Notes: a model not told the origin generated them from the letters alone. DNA of 64,000 bases from Rhabdophis nuchalis (GCA_039707465.1 CM077644.1:101541875-101605874); one strand, 5' to 3'. Positions 1-11,375 are shown, counted from the stretch's first letter. Made by a program: numbers and translations.

Positions 1-912
1 AACCTCATCTCCCTCCCGCCCCTGTCAGTGCTTGTTTCAAGGATCTGGGGATACTGTTGCTGTGCACTGAAGATCCGTCGGTGGACCTGCCATCTATTTC
101 TTTGCGCTAAGACGGATCCGTCGGTGGTCCTCTGATTTATTTGCCTAGGCGCATTCTCCGTGTTCCCGACATACTTACTCCAAAATCCCAGCGAGATCAG
201 ATGGGACCTTCTCTGGCAAGTGGGCATTAAACTGCAGCTTGCTTCTTCAGGGGTTTTCTCCAACTTTAGTTCTGTGAGATTTGCTCTTGGGGAAGTGGTG
301 CAAGGAAAGGATGTTTAAACCTTGGTGGATGTCAATGAATCTACTTTTAAAAAGTACCAGTGTTTTCCCCAACCTAATGCCCCCCCAGATGTTCTAAGCT
401 AGAACACCTATCACCATTGGTCCTTGTAGTTGAGGATAATGGAAATCTACTCCAACATAGCTTGAAGATGTCCAGATGGAATCTATACTGTCCAGATACA
501 ATATATAAACTGTATCTATGAAGCTTATTTGTGAGTAGTGAAAGTGATCTCTATCCTGAGAGGCACGTGTTCCTATTGGAAGGGAGAGATGTAATTTGAG
601 ATAACAAGGGGGGGGGGGTCACAGTACAGAGTTGGAGCAGGAATCAGCCGAAGTTGAGAAATTCACTTTACAATCTTGTACAAACAATTCCCTTGGATTA
701 AAACTAGAAATGTGAACATTCACCTTGACACAAAATCCTCTTTAGTCTTTTTGGAAAGGTACCAGAAGAAACTGGCCCATGCCTCACATCAGGAGAAAGC
801 CACCAGGCAAGGTATAGATCGGTTTTTAAAAGGAGCACGTGGATTGACCTGTTTTATTCAAGATGGTCAAAGTAATTGGTTAAAATAAAATCACCAAGCA
901 CACTCACTGATC
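1..912. other. Intergenic stretch with no recognised gene
   Basis: No exon-like or clearly repeat-derived sequence is recognised. A 13-base word (gatccgtcggtgg) occurs twice at 72-84 and 115-127, so a short internal duplication is present. A short open frame at 676-888 has no recognisable motif and lies in ordinary AT-rich DNA. I do not call it a gene. Confidence 0.5.
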
Positions 913-1641
913 TTGTCCTATAAAGCAGGGGTCTCCAACCTTTGCAACTTTAAGTCTGAACTTCAGACTGAGAAAGCTCTGCAGGTATGCAAAACCTATT
1001 GCATACCTACAGAGAGAAGAGTTGGAAGATGCAAGAAGATGGATGGTGAGAACAGTTGCGATGCTGGCTTGACCTTAATACAGGAAACAAGCAGAGAACA
1101 ACTGGAAGCAATTGATCAGCTTCAGGCAGAAATTAAAAAACGTACTACGCAGATGAATACGCTGCACCAGCGATTTGCTTTTTTGCAAATCCAAACATTG
1201 TTGGATACTAAAAAAGATGATTTTATTAAGAAACAAATTCAGCACACGTGTGCTCAGTACACGGAATTGAATGCTGCATCTATGCTCACCAAAATAACTC
1301 GACTTCGGCACCACATTATCTTGTATAAGGCGGTCAATCCTGATGAGCAGGTTGCAAACTGGTCAGCTTTAGATTTGCTTCGCTGGGTGTATAAGTGGAA
1401 GCTGCAAGAAAGTTTAACTAACTTTGTTGTCACATTAAGAATCTTTCTTACTATCACTGTTTCTACAGCGAGTTGTGAAAGAAGTTTCTCAAAACTTAAA
1501 CTAATTAAAACATATCAGAGATCTACAATGAGCCAAGAAAGACTGAGTAATCTAGCAATACTGTCCATTGAGAGAGACTTTAATGTAGATTTCAATTCCG
1601 TTGTTGAAAACTTTGAGCTAATTAAAAGCAGGCGAATTTAA
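913..1641 (+). pseudogene. hAT transposase, C-terminal relic
   Basis: The open frame of 242 codons carries in its last 70 residues the hAT-family dimerisation domain, visible as TASCERSFSKLKLIKTYQRS followed by MSQERLSNLAILSIERD. This domain lets hAT transposases oligomerise on DNA. The upstream part, with a Glu/Gln-rich coil around residues 55-90, fits the helical insertion region of ZMYM-like hAT proteins. The N-terminal zinc finger and the first catalytic aspartate region are absent. The frame opens inside a sequence (927-960) that matches the left end of the hAT MITEs found elsewhere in this window, so the nominal start is not a real start. I read it as a 5'-truncated, inactive copy. Confidence 0.75.
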
Positions 1642-2035
1642 ATTAATCTGTATATTATATACAGATTGATATCTTGCATTTCTATTAAAGAATTACAATT
1701 AGAGGTACAGGATTGAGGAAGTTGGCTCCATCTAGCCCAGTCTTGGATCATCTCCAGGGTATGGTTCCATTTTGATGTTTAGTTTTTGTTCTTGATATTG
1801 ATATCATCTTGATATGATGGTTGTGAGACGACATATAATAGCATGGCCCATGCTAGGTTACTACATTTGTAGATTTGTATTCATAGACCTGCTGAAAATG
1901 TGGAGAATGTGTAATGCATGTTCGCACTCAATAAAGTGTGTGAAAATAAACTTGTATTTAGATGCATTTTACTTTAATTACATCAGTATTTTCATAACAA
2001 ACAATACATGTGCTTAGGGGGTAAGGGTTTCTTTA
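1642..2035. other. 3' non-coding part of the hAT relic
   Basis: AT-rich sequence between the transposase stop and the right terminal inverted repeat. It contains a 'tgtatattatatacagat' palindrome just after the stop codon at 1650-1670. No other gene is seen. Confidence 0.4.
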
Positions 2036-2135
2036 ACTAATCTAGTGGAAGAGACTCGAGTGCTAAAATCTACGGGTTAGGGGGCGCAAATTACTTGCCT
2101 TGCCCCGGGTGCTGACAACCCACGCTACGCCACTG
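2036..2135 (+). mobile_element. Right end of a hAT-like element
   Basis: The sequence ends in acccacgctacgccactg, whose reverse complement begins CAGTGGCGTAGCGTGGGT, a typical hAT-like terminal inverted repeat starting CAGTG. It lies about 400 bp downstream of the transposase relic and is probably its right terminus. A matching left end is not visible, so the copy is truncated. Confidence 0.5.
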
Positions 2136-2139
2136 CCTC

Positions 2140-2647
2140 TTCATTCTCCCTTTTCCTTCCTTCCTCTCTTTCCTTCTTTTTACTTCCTTGCTCTCTTCCC
2201 ATCTTCCCATCATTTTCTTTGTCTTTCCTCATTCCCTTTTTCCTTTCCTGTCCCTTCATGGATGCTCAAATGCAAATGGGGAAACATTTCTCATGTTGTT
2301 TTGCTTGAAGTTTGTTTTGCTAGCTATCTGCCAGCAAAGACAGAACCCGGGGGGCTGTACAGCGCCCCCCTCCCCCGGGATCCATTTTCAGATGTGATGG
2401 CCTTCTGCAGCCTTCTGCCAGCGATAACAGAGCATGGGAGGGGCGCATGTGGTGTCCCCAGATCCCATTTTCAACTGTGATGGCTTCCTGCAGCCCTCTG
2501 CCAGCAAAAATGGAACTTGGGGGGAGGTGGCCTTCCCAAGCTCTGCTTTCGCTGGGCTGGTCCTTTGCTGTTTCTAGGGTGGCCCCGCAGGCCAGATCTA
2601 AGCTCCTCGCAGAATTGGGCCTGCAGGCCTTGAGTTTTATACCCCTG
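2140..2647. mobile_element. hAT-type element fragment with right terminus
   Basis: After a CT-rich run (2136-2260) the sequence has three diverged copies of a ctgcagcc-tctgccagc unit (2326-2520) and ends in ggccttgagttttatacccctg. The reverse complement of that end starts CAGGGGTATAAAACTCAAGG, like other reptile hAT ends. It directly abuts the ccctagac target site of the next element. The left end was not found. Confidence 0.45.
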
Positions 2648-2655
2648 CCCTAGAC

Positions 2656-3026
2656 CAGTGTTTTTCAACCTTTTTTGTGCAAAGGCACACTTTTTTCATG
2701 AAAAAAATCACGAGGCACACCACCACCATTAGAAAATGTTAAAAAGTATTTTATAATTGTTCATATTTCTGTTTACTTACTCAGTGCGAAACCTGGGCCT
2801 GTTTGGCCTAACACAAAGCTGATATTCTGGCAGGAATCGAAGAAAGACACACACGTAGCCCTTCGTCAACAGCTCTCAGTCTCTCTCTGTCTTTAGTTTT
2901 TATAGCAATCAGGCAGATATGTAGTGGAAACTGGGAGCAATGTCAAAATAGCTTTTTTCCCACGGCACACCAGACAATATCTCACGGCACACTAGTGTGC
3001 CACGGCACAGTGGTTGAAAAACGCTG
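2656..3026. mobile_element. Non-autonomous hAT element, 371 bp
   Basis: Terminal inverted repeats cagtgtttttcaacc (left) and ggttgaaaaacgctg (right) bound the element. An exact 8-bp duplication ccctagac lies at 2648-2655 and 3027-3034. It has no coding capacity. The right duplication is also the left duplication of the following hAT element. Confidence 0.85.
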
Positions 3027-3034
3027 CCCTAGAC

Positions 3035-4109
3035 CAGGGATCCCCAACCCCCGGGCCGCGGACCGGTGCCGGTCCGTGGCTGGATGGGAGCCGGGCCGCA
3101 AGGCTAGAGAGGAGGAGGGAGGGAGGAGGGGGCTGCCCCCTGAGTAGAGCGCGCAGGAGAACGCAGGCGCGGCTGTTCGCACCGTTGGAGTGTGACTCTT
3201 CCTCCACCCTCGTCGACGGAGGGACTCCTGGACGCCGCCGGACCGGCCACCGATTCCCTCCCCTGCTGGCATGCCCGCCACTCGTTTTCATCCAGGGACT
3301 GCGGAGGCTCTGCGGGCTGGGGTGGGAACTGGCGGGTTGCTCCGGCGGCGCAAGGAGTCCTTCCGTCGACGAGGGTGGAGGAAGAGCCCCCACCATCCTC
3401 CTGCGTTCTCCCGCGCGCTCTTCCCAATGGGCTGCCCCCCCTCCCTCCTCCTCCTCTCCAGCCCGGCTCCTATCCAGCCACGGAGCCTGAACGAGCGAAC
3501 GAGCGACCAAGCCTGGCAGGCGGGATGAGGGGGCGGGGGGGGGGGGCGGGACGACGACAGACACACATAGAGAGACAGAGGGAGGGAGGGAGAGAAAGAT
3601 AGACAGAGACACAGAAGGAGTGATTGAATGAATGAATGCAAGACAGACACACACACACACACAGAGTGACAGAAATGGGCGGATGAAGGAGAGACACAGA
3701 GAAAGAGAGAAAGAAAGAAAAAAGTGGGAGAGAGAAAGACAGAGAGAAAGAGACAGAAAGGAAAGAAAGAGACAGGAAAAGATACAGAAAGAGGGAAAGA
3801 GAAAAAGAAAGAGAAAGAAATAGAGAGAAAGGGAAAGAGAGAAAGAAAGAAATAGCGAGAGAGAAAAAGAGAGACAGAGACAAAGAAAGAGAAAGAAAGA
3901 GAGAGAGAGAGAGAAAGAAAGAAAGAACTTATGACCACAGTTGAGGCCAAAAGTTTGGTTGCTAACCAAGATCATTGTTAAGTGAGTTTCACATTTTCAA
4001 AGTTGGCCACGCCCACCCAGTCACATGACTGCTGAGCCCCTCAGCCGGTCCGCAGAATTTTCTTTAAAATGAAACCGGTCCCTGGTGAAAAAAAGGTTGG
4101 GGACCCCTG
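3035..4109. mobile_element. Non-autonomous hAT element with GC-rich and GA-repeat blocks
   Basis: The ends are cagggatccccaacc and ggttggggacccctg, with exact 8-bp duplications ccctagac at 3027-3034 and 4110-4117. Inside are a GC-rich block (3040-3545), a G-run, a long purine-rich GA/GAAA microsatellite (3560-3930) and a block at 3945-4050. The last is shared, in reverse orientation, with the element at 10341-11375. Long open frames here are products of the low-complexity DNA. Confidence 0.85.
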
Positions 4110-4120
4110 CCCTAGACAAT

Positions 4121-4320
4121 GTTTATTTTATTTATTATTTATTTGATTTGATTTGTAGACCGCACCCTCTCCCCGGAGGGACTCGGGGCAGTGCACAGGA
4201 CTTTAAAAACATATATAAATACAACAATACAATATTTAAAATAGAATTAAATAATTTACCTGCGCTAAAAGTTTAAAACCTTAAAACCTTAAAACCCTTT
4301 ATACTAATCCCAGCAATGTT
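4121..4320 (-). mobile_element. L2 LINE 3' end fragment
   Basis: On the minus strand the sequence reads through the L2 3' terminus: ccgccc-like box, ccccg-gagggactcggggc on the plus strand, then an AAAT/AATA tail at 4121-4150. It matches the 3' ends of the longer L2 copies at 31.6, 34.6 and 41.4 kb. It is 5'-truncated and has no coding sequence. Confidence 0.75.
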
Positions 4321-4442
4321 ATTTGTCCAGCTCTATAGAAATTAGCTACCATAGTTGCAAATATGTCAGGGTTCATTTTCCTGCCCTCTGGGATACTTCT
4401 GCTCTCAAGTGATCCTTTATTGTTTTGGGGGTGATGGTGTTT

Positions 4443-4990
4443 CATTTGTCACATTACATTTTGAAATCAGGGTTTTTATTTTTTTATTACAAATTATTAA
4501 CATCTTTTATAAACAAAGTGTTGTCTGGGTTTTCCCCTTTAACATCTTCTCATATACATAATTCACTTTACATCATAATTCTATTTCCAATTTCAGCTAT
4601 ATTCTCTTTCCATAATTTCCATCTTAAACTTATTTTTTTTCTTAATACATAAACAGTATCATTAATTGCCCCTTCAAAGTTAAACCCAATTATCATTTCA
4701 TATTCCATCTGTTGGTCTATTTTACTTTAAGTAGCATAAATCCTCAAATTCAGTTTTTACATAATAAGCATTTAACTTAATTAATTATCCTCAATTAATA
4801 ATATGATAATTCCCTTAAATCTTAATTAACTACCTACCATTAATAATATTAACACACATTTCACTTTAATCTATTAATATATCCCTTCTTTCACTTTCTT
4901 TTTCTCTAACCATTTTCTCTTGGTCTCTCAAAAATTCCAGTTCTTTTTTATTCTTTTCTTTCCACCCCTTCTCCTAGCTGCTGCTGCTTC
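4443..4990 (-). mobile_element. L1-like fragment (5' region), degenerate
   Basis: AT-rich sequence whose minus strand resembles the 5' part of squamate L1 elements. A Lys-rich open stretch lies around 4890-4980. No complete domain is visible. The assignment rests on the surrounding L1 material and composition, so it is tentative. Confidence 0.35.
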
Positions 4991-5004
4991 TTCTTCTTCT
5001 TCTT

Positions 5005-5300
5005 TAACAGATTAACAAAATTGGAAGGGACCTTGCAGGTCATCTAGTCTAACCCCCTGCCCAAGCAGGAGACCCTACATGTGCCTCTTCCTAGGATCGA
5101 ACTCACAACCTCCTGCTTGTGAGGCAAGAGCTCTACCTCTAAGCCAGGGGTCTCCAACCTTTGCAACTTTAAGTCTGAAGGACTTCAGCTCCCAGAATTT
5201 TCCAGCCAGCAAAGCAAAGCTGGCTGGAGAATTCTGGGAGCTGAAGTTCTTCAGACTTAAAGTTGCAAAGGTTGGAGACCCCTGCTCTAGGCCACAGCAG
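5005..5300 (-). mobile_element. tRNA-derived SINE with CR1-like tail, split by a MITE
   Basis: On the minus strand the head reads GGCCTAGAGGTAGAGCTC (pol III A-box like) and then GGTTGTGAGTTCGATCC (B-box like). It continues into GACTAGATGACCTGCAAGG-TCCCTTCC, which matches the CR1 3' end seen at 59.1 kb. The tail is a GAA/GCA repeat. Such tRNA-headed, CR1-tailed SINEs are mobilised by CR1 machinery. A 140-bp hAT MITE (5145-5284) sits inside the A-box region. Confidence 0.75.
5145..5284. mobile_element. Palindromic hAT MITE, 140 bp
   Basis: The arms read caggggtctccaacctttgc and, on the other side, gcaaaggttggagacccctg, so the element is nearly a full palindrome around gctggctgg. The 8-bp duplications are ctctaagc (5137-5144) and ctctaggc (5285-5292), one mismatch. 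A second copy lies at 27770-27894. Confidence 0.9.
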
Positions 5301-6720
5301 CTTCCCTTCTTCTTCTTCTCCTTCTCCTTCTCTTTCTCCTCCTCCTCCTCCTCCTTTTTACAATTGTTTATCTTTTTTTTCAAAATCCTTTTTCTCACTT
5401 TTGTTTGTTCTAGTAGTTTCCCCCAGGGTTTTTCCCAATCTTTCCCCACTATTGCTTTTGTTGGTGTGTAACTGTTTTTTTGGGGGGGAGGGCATTCCCT
5501 TGTGTACTCTTTTTGTGCTACTGTAAACCCCAGTGAAATCATCTAACTATTTTTCGTTTTCAGTCCCTTTGTCTTCCATATTGTCTCCTTGTTCTTCATT
5601 TGAGCCCTCTTTTACACCTTTTTCCCTGATCTCAGTTCTCCATCTGAATTTCTGGCTTTTTAATGTTTCACGTGCATTTTTTTTTTAGCATATCAAGTAA
5701 TTCATCATACATCCAGAATTCCATAATGCCAGTTTAGCTAGTTTAACAAATGTAAAAAAAATTCTGCTATATCACATTTAATTACAACTTAAAGTCATTA
5801 AGTCCTTTTTCCCCTTTTTATTTACAAATTCTAAAGTCCAATTTCAGTTTTAGTCCAATCCAATCCAAAATGAGAGGTTTTTCCCCCCTCCACAGTTATG
5901 GAAAGTCAAATCCAAAACTATGTTGCAAAAGCAAATGCTCCTTAAATGTTTTAATGGCTTCAAATATCTTTTCTTGTAGCCAAGGTCAAATTCTGCAGTT
6001 GTATTTTCCCTTTTGTTCTTCCACTAGGTCTTGTAGTATTCTCTTCTCACCAGGAGATGAGAATCTCCACAATACACTCTGACCAACTGGTTGTCAAAAG
6101 CTGTCAAAAACCACTTTTAATCCACACAAAAAAAAAAGAGAGAAAAAAGGAACTTCCCCCCTAGGTTCTTTCTTTTGTTATTTTTCAAATCCAATTATAA
6201 AAACAATAATCTTTATTACTGTAATATAAGGGTTTAACACTTTAACTTCCACGTTGACTTTCTTCCTGCATGAAATTTCCTGACAGCCAATTAGCTGCTA
6301 ATTCTGCTCCGGAACTCTTTTTAAATCCCAATTTAAATTGTCTATCTACCTTTGAGTTGGCTATTCACTCTCCCGGATCCAGCACTCTGTTCCGGCACTA
6401 CTCCTGCTCAAAATGCTTAGTCCGGTTGCCCCAACGTTAAAGCGGTCATTTGGATATGGCCGTCGCACTCGCTGTCAGTTTGGAGAGCTTTTCTCTGACC
6501 TGCCAAGGAACTTGCTGGTTCCTCTTGATCATCCAAGATAACTCTCCTTCTCCCTGTTCCTTCAAGACGTTTCTGGTCTGAAGACCCCCTGACAGCACTT
6601 TGTCCGGTTGGATTTTCATGGAGCTTGTCGGAGCCTGATACTTTCTAACTGGTCTCGTTGCGATGCTTCCAGTTTACCCATTACAATAGAACCTTATTTT
6701 AACTCACTAATTGGAAGAAG
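5293..6720 (-). mobile_element. L1-like 5' UTR / ORF1 N-terminal region, degenerate
   Basis: The minus strand reads like the leader and start of a squamate L1, beginning near GGAAGCATCGCAACGAGACC at 6650-6720 and running to Lys/Glu-rich coding-like sequence around 5520-5720. A CTT/CTC polypyrimidine tract covers 5303-5356. No intact frame remains. The family call is by general resemblance only. Confidence 0.4.
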
Positions 6721-6734
6721 GGCGGGGGGTATTA

Positions 6735-7260
6735 TTATTAACCAGTTTATGTTTATTGAAACATTTCATAGAAATATGCAAGTGTCTTTCATCTTTTTTT
6801 TCAACAGAAAAATACAATCTTATCCCACTTGAATATTGTGCAAGATCCCTCAGTTGCCATTTTAATCAGCATCTTTCTTAATCTTCAATTCCATAAATCA
6901 TCCATCTTTTTTTCCTTTCTTTCAGTAATCCATATAAAATTTCCAGTCATTTGAAAAAGATGTTCTCTGACAAAACCAGGTCAATTTTGCTATTTCTACT
7001 AATTCTAATATTTTCACAATCCATTCCTCCATTGTGGGAATATTCTTCTTCTATTGTTGTGCATCAAATAGGCTTGCTGCAATTATCAAGCTATTATGAG
7101 TCTTTTTTAATTCACTGTCCATAAGTCCCAATAAAAAGAATTCTGTTTTTAGCAACATTAATCTTTAAGACCCTTTGCATCGTTCTATGAATTTGTATCC
7201 AACATTTCTTGGTGAACAAATATCTCTTCAGATGGAAAATCCTCAGTGTCGCATTGTTTC
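6735..7260 (-). mobile_element. L1 ORF2 3' end, degenerate
   Basis: Translating the minus strand gives blocks typical of the L1 ORF2 C-terminus: WIQIHRTMQRVLKINVAKTE from about 7205 downward, then a Trp-rich TMEEWIVKILELVEIAKLT segment near 7010. These are interrupted by stops and small indels. The 3' end approaches 6735 with an ATT repeat. This copy is 5'-truncated and dead. Confidence 0.6.
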
Positions 7261-7858
7261 CATAATGACTTCATTATAAAACAAACTTAATTGGTGCAGA
7301 AAATCAGATCCTTCTATGCAGATCTGGTAATTTGAGGGTGCATTGTATTTTTCAAAAGGGTGAGACAAATCTGCCTGAAGAAGACAGGCACTTCTGACCC
7401 ATTCTAAAGCAGTGACCTGACTGATGGATGATTACCCAGGGAAGGCTGAAAAGCAGTAAGGGAAATATCCCCTGGCCTCTAGCAAATGGTACATTCACAA
7501 TTCACTATTTAGCAGTAGCTTAGAACAAAGGCAGGATCATTATTGACAAAGGGGACAATTATTGTTACTCTGGCTTTGTGGATAAAAAGCATTTTAACAA
7601 GGTCAGGAACATCATATATGTCAATGCCAGGAGAAACTGAACCATAATGGCAGACTCAAGAGTTCTTTAAGAAATCGTCAAGAGACCTAGGTATCATCTC
7701 ATCAGAATTCTTCACAATCCATGAGAAATTGCTAGCATTGGGGAAGTAACAAGCTATATTACCAGGTGCCAAGACCTGCATGGAAAGATGGGATAAGCCT
7801 CATCCTGGGAGACAAAGAAAGGAAAAATCGATCAATACTGCACATGCAGAAATTAACT

Positions 7859-8070
7859 TAGTTTATTTCATGCGGCCAGCCTGGCATAGTTTGTTTTTAC
7901 TATCATTTTAATAGGGTTTCTTAAGTTTATTCTAACTCAGGTTAAATTTATTTAATTTAACTTTAAATTTATCTATTGACTGTATTTAAATGTACCTTTT
8001 ATTTTCCCTGTGCACCGCCCTGAGTCCCTATGGGAGAAAGGGCGGTATACAAATCAAATTAAATAAACTT
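7859..8070 (+). mobile_element. L2 LINE 3' end fragment
   Basis: It starts in the last codons of L2 (tatttcatgcggccagcctgg) and runs through the 3' UTR to gtgcaccgccctgagtccc and gggcggtatac, ending in an AAATT/AAATAAA tail. It is a 5'-truncated insertion of about 210 bp. Confidence 0.8.
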
Positions 8071-8081
8071 AGTTCTTAATA

Positions 8082-9030
8082 TATTACAATTGCTACTACA
8101 ATTTGTTTCATCACACCCACAAGACAATTTGCATAAAAATCCAATGCAGCAGGAGACTTGGTAATACTGGTCTACCAAGTTGAATATGTCATTTCTTTCT
8201 AATTTTTAAATGGCACCAGACAAGCCATGTCCTCCTTGTCATCGTTTCAGAGATATTTCCTTACTTAAATAGAACAATAGAATGACCACAGGTAGGCAAA
8301 AAAACAGCAGGAGTGGAAGTGACTTCTGACTTCCTGCCAGCTTCCCCACTGAGTATCCTTATGGGAAGCTTCCAGGGAACATCAGAAACCTCCCTTCCCT
8401 TTTCTTCTGAACTGACAGAGCAGGCAGGTAAATGGGTGATGCAGGGTGGGAGAGGGAACAAGAGTTTGCAAGACTGGCTGGGAAACTGACACAGAGTATT
8501 GAAAATGAAGATCATGTTCTACAGCAGCAGCAGCTCAGTCATGCAAAAACAATCACAATTTTGCCAAACTTAATTCCACTGACGTTGTGGACACAAGGTT
8601 TCCCATTTGAGGTACCTTGGTTCAAAAATGGTTGCCGTATGCTGCATTGTTTCATCCAGTTAAAGGCCATGGCAAGAAGAGTTTTAATAGTATTTAAGAT
8701 AGTAGTAACAGCTTTTCTTACAAACCTGGCATCAATCAGTTTCTTAGCCCTGTTGCTTTTTTTCTGCAACATGTATATAGCAATGCTGAAATTTAGCCAC
8801 ATGTAAATTGGCAAGGTAACTTGTTAAAACTGTTTGAAATTTAGAAAGATCATCATTTTTTTAAAAAATTAATTATTACCTCCTTTAGTTTTTTTTCATG
8901 GGATGGGGCTGATTTAACACTCCTTAATAATAGTTACAGCAAATTCTTACAAGGTCTTGTCCCAAATGGAAGCTAGTAGAGAAACAAGACCCAATCAAGG
9001 AAAGCTTCTTGATATTATTATGGAAAGGTT
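8082..9030. other. Intergenic, nothing recognised
   Basis: Mixed-composition sequence. Overlapping short open frames on both strands (8261-8815) show no domain, signal peptide or splice-bounded exon pattern. Confidence 0.4.
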
Positions 9031-9036
9031 TTACTG

Positions 9037-9375
9037 CTAATCCTCGACTTACAACAAGTAATGTAGTAACCGTTCGAAGTTACAACAGCAGTGTAAAAAG
9101 TGACGCCATTTTTCACACTTACTACTATTGCAGCATCCCCATGGTCACCTGATCAAAATCCAGACCCTTGGCAACTGACTCATATTTATGACAGTTGTAG
9201 AATTCCTGGATCATGTCCTTCTGCAAGCAAAGTCAATGGTTAAGCCAGGTTGATTTAACAGCTGTGTTACTGCAGTGATTCACTTAACAAATGTGGCAAG
9301 AAAGGTCACAAGATGGGGCAAAACTCACTTAAATATCCTGCTTAGCAACAAAAATTGAGTTGGGCTCAATTGCGA
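9037..9375 (-). mobile_element. Mariner-like 'tcctcgacttac' element, degenerate
   Basis: It begins taatcctcgacttacaac and ends gcaacaaaaattgagttggg. Internal words (aaccgttcgaagttacaac, catccccatggtcacctgat, ttcacttaacaaatgtgg) recur in similar elements elsewhere in the window. It is non-autonomous. The class, TA-duplicating Tc1/mariner-like, is inferred from the ends of the related copies. Confidence 0.6.
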
Positions 9376-10332
9376 ATGTAATTTAGAGTTAGCTGTACTG
9401 GAATGCTCATATGCTATTGGTTTGCATTTCCAATGCTTGAAAAGAACTGGTGATCTTGTATCAAATCCTGACATTCTAGGAAAAAAAATATCAAGTTTCT
9501 CTATTTGGGTTGTTATAAATCTATGATGTGTATACTTCATTAAAACACCCCTACTTTGGAAAGAAGTTATGCTCATGAGATGAAGCCAACCCCATTAGTT
9601 AAACCCTGGGAAAGACTAAATCTTAGGAATTCTGTACTGGGAAGGAGAAACATGTCATTGGCTAATCATCAGCCAATCAGTATACTCAGAATTTTGCATT
9701 TTCAGGGCCCTCATTATAACCATGCACTTCCTTAGCTATTCAGGTCAACCGTCATTTCACCACACAGTAATTACAAGGTACACCAAAGAGCTTGGGTGAG
9801 GAAAGGGAGATGCATTCCTTACACTTCCATATCCCAGCAACAACAAAAGAATCCTGAAGCTTAAAATGTAATACTGAGTAAAAGTCAGATCTATGCAAAT
9901 CCCCAAGAACTGTAATGATCTTTTAAAATATGGCTTCCATCTGATATTATCAAACGGCACATCACAACCAATAATAAAATCACACAAATATGCAGTGTTT
10001 GTACTACCACTTTTATTATATTTTTATTTTTATTTCATATTTCTAAATCCCGATCTCACTCAAGGATCCTATTTGTCTATTAAAGAAGCAAATCACACCT
10101 GTCTGCAAAGAACTGAACCCTATCCCACTGTTGGAAGAAGAATCTGATCCAGTCCCAAGCTGGAAGAAATATGCTGAAAACAAAATGGAGGTAGGCTGCA
10201 TGAAAAGAAGGTCTCTGTTTATTTGGTTTTCCAGAAACTTCAGAGACAGCAGCATATTTCTGGAGTGGCTGACCAATTGGCTGGGTGAGCGGGTAGATTT
10301 TTATAGGGTTCTGGAGTTTGGTGATTGAGATG
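9376..10332. other. Intergenic, nothing recognised
   Basis: No exon, RNA gene or clear repeat is seen. Short frames at 9325-10328 overlap each other on both strands and have no recognisable content. Confidence 0.35.
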
Positions 10333-10340
10333 CTCTAGGG

Positions 10341-10535
10341 CAGTGGTGGGCAAACCTATTAGTCAAGAGAGCCAAATATCAACAGTACCACGATTGAAAT
10401 TTCTTTTGAGAGCCAAAAGGTGTGGCCTGTTTTGTGGGAGTGGCTCAGTGGTCATGTGACCGGGCGGGCCTGGCCAACTTGGAAAATGTGGTGAAACTCA
10501 CTTAACGACGGTCCTGCTTAGCAACCAAAATCCAT

Positions 10536-10602
<67 letters not shown>

Positions 10603-11375
10603 CTCTCTCTCTCTCTCCCTCCCACTTTCTTTTTCTTTCTATTTTTCTTTCTCTTTCTCTCTTTTTCTTTTTGTCTCTCTCTATCTCTCTCTTTATCTGT
10701 CTCTCTCTCCTCCCTCCACTCATCTGTCATTCTGTGTGTGTGTGCTCTGTGTGTGTGTCTCTCTCTCTCTCTGATTCCCTCTCTCCCTCCCTCTCTCTGT
10801 CGCTCTCTGTTTGTCTCTTCCTCCCTCCCCCTCTGTCTCTCTCTGTATGTCAGTCTCTCCCTCCTTCTCTCCCTCCCTTCCCCACCCCCCGGAAGCAGTG
10901 GAAAGCCCGGCACGCCAGCCGGGGAGGCCACAGCTGCCTCCTCCCGCAGCGAGGGAGGTGGGCATGCGGCACCCGAGGCTACGGCCACCCAAGCGCCGCC
11001 AGGGCTGTCCGGGCGCCGCACGCCCACCTCCCTCCCAGCCCCGTGTGGTGGCCAGCCTCGGAAAGCGCGGTTTGGCAGCCTCTGCAGGCGGCTGTTGCTG
11101 CTGCTGCCCCCGAGCCCTGCAACACACAGCTCCCGCCGTCTGAGCACATCGGGCAGGACAGCCGGCCACGTCTCCACCAGGTCCCCAGCCCTGGGTGCTC
11201 TCCCCCCCCGCCCGTTCGCTTGCTCGCTACAGGGGGAGGCAGCTGCAGACCCCCCAGCCGACATGCCGGGCCCTCCGCTGCCTCCTGGCAGGGGGGGGGG
11301 GGAAGAGAGGAAGAGCCGCACCCAAGGGGCCAAAGAGCCGCTCGTGGCTTGCGAGCCGCCGTTTGCTGACCACTG
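10341..11375. mobile_element. Non-autonomous hAT element with CTTT/CT repeats and GC-rich core
   Basis: The ends are cagtggtgggcaaacc and ggtttgc-like gtttgctgaccactg, with an exact 8-bp duplication ctctaggg at 10333-10340 and 11376-11383. Inside are a block at about 10430-10532, a (CTTT)n run (10535-10600), further CT/GT repeats to 10880 and a CpG-rich segment (10890-11350). The layout mirrors the element at 3035-4109 in reverse. The large open frames are low-complexity artefacts. Confidence 0.85.
10535..10880. repeat. (CTTT)n and mixed CT/GT microsatellite
   Basis: About sixteen uninterrupted CTTT units are followed by CT, CTTT, GT and CCTC repeats. The tract lies wholly inside the hAT element at 10341-11375. 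Confidence 0.95.

Noticed and set aside
676..888. 70-codon frame near the start of the window
   Set aside because: No similarity recognised. It might be a decayed transposase piece, but nothing in the sequence supports that.
2992..3975. 327-codon minus-strand open frame (Leu/Ser/Phe-rich, then Pro/Arg-rich)
   Set aside because: It is the translation of a GA/CT microsatellite and GC-rich block inside a hAT element. Several frames are open at once and no domain is seen.
8261..8814. Overlapping frames of 84-124 codons on both strands
   Set aside because: No splice-bounded exon, domain or signal is seen, and the opposite-strand overlap suggests chance.
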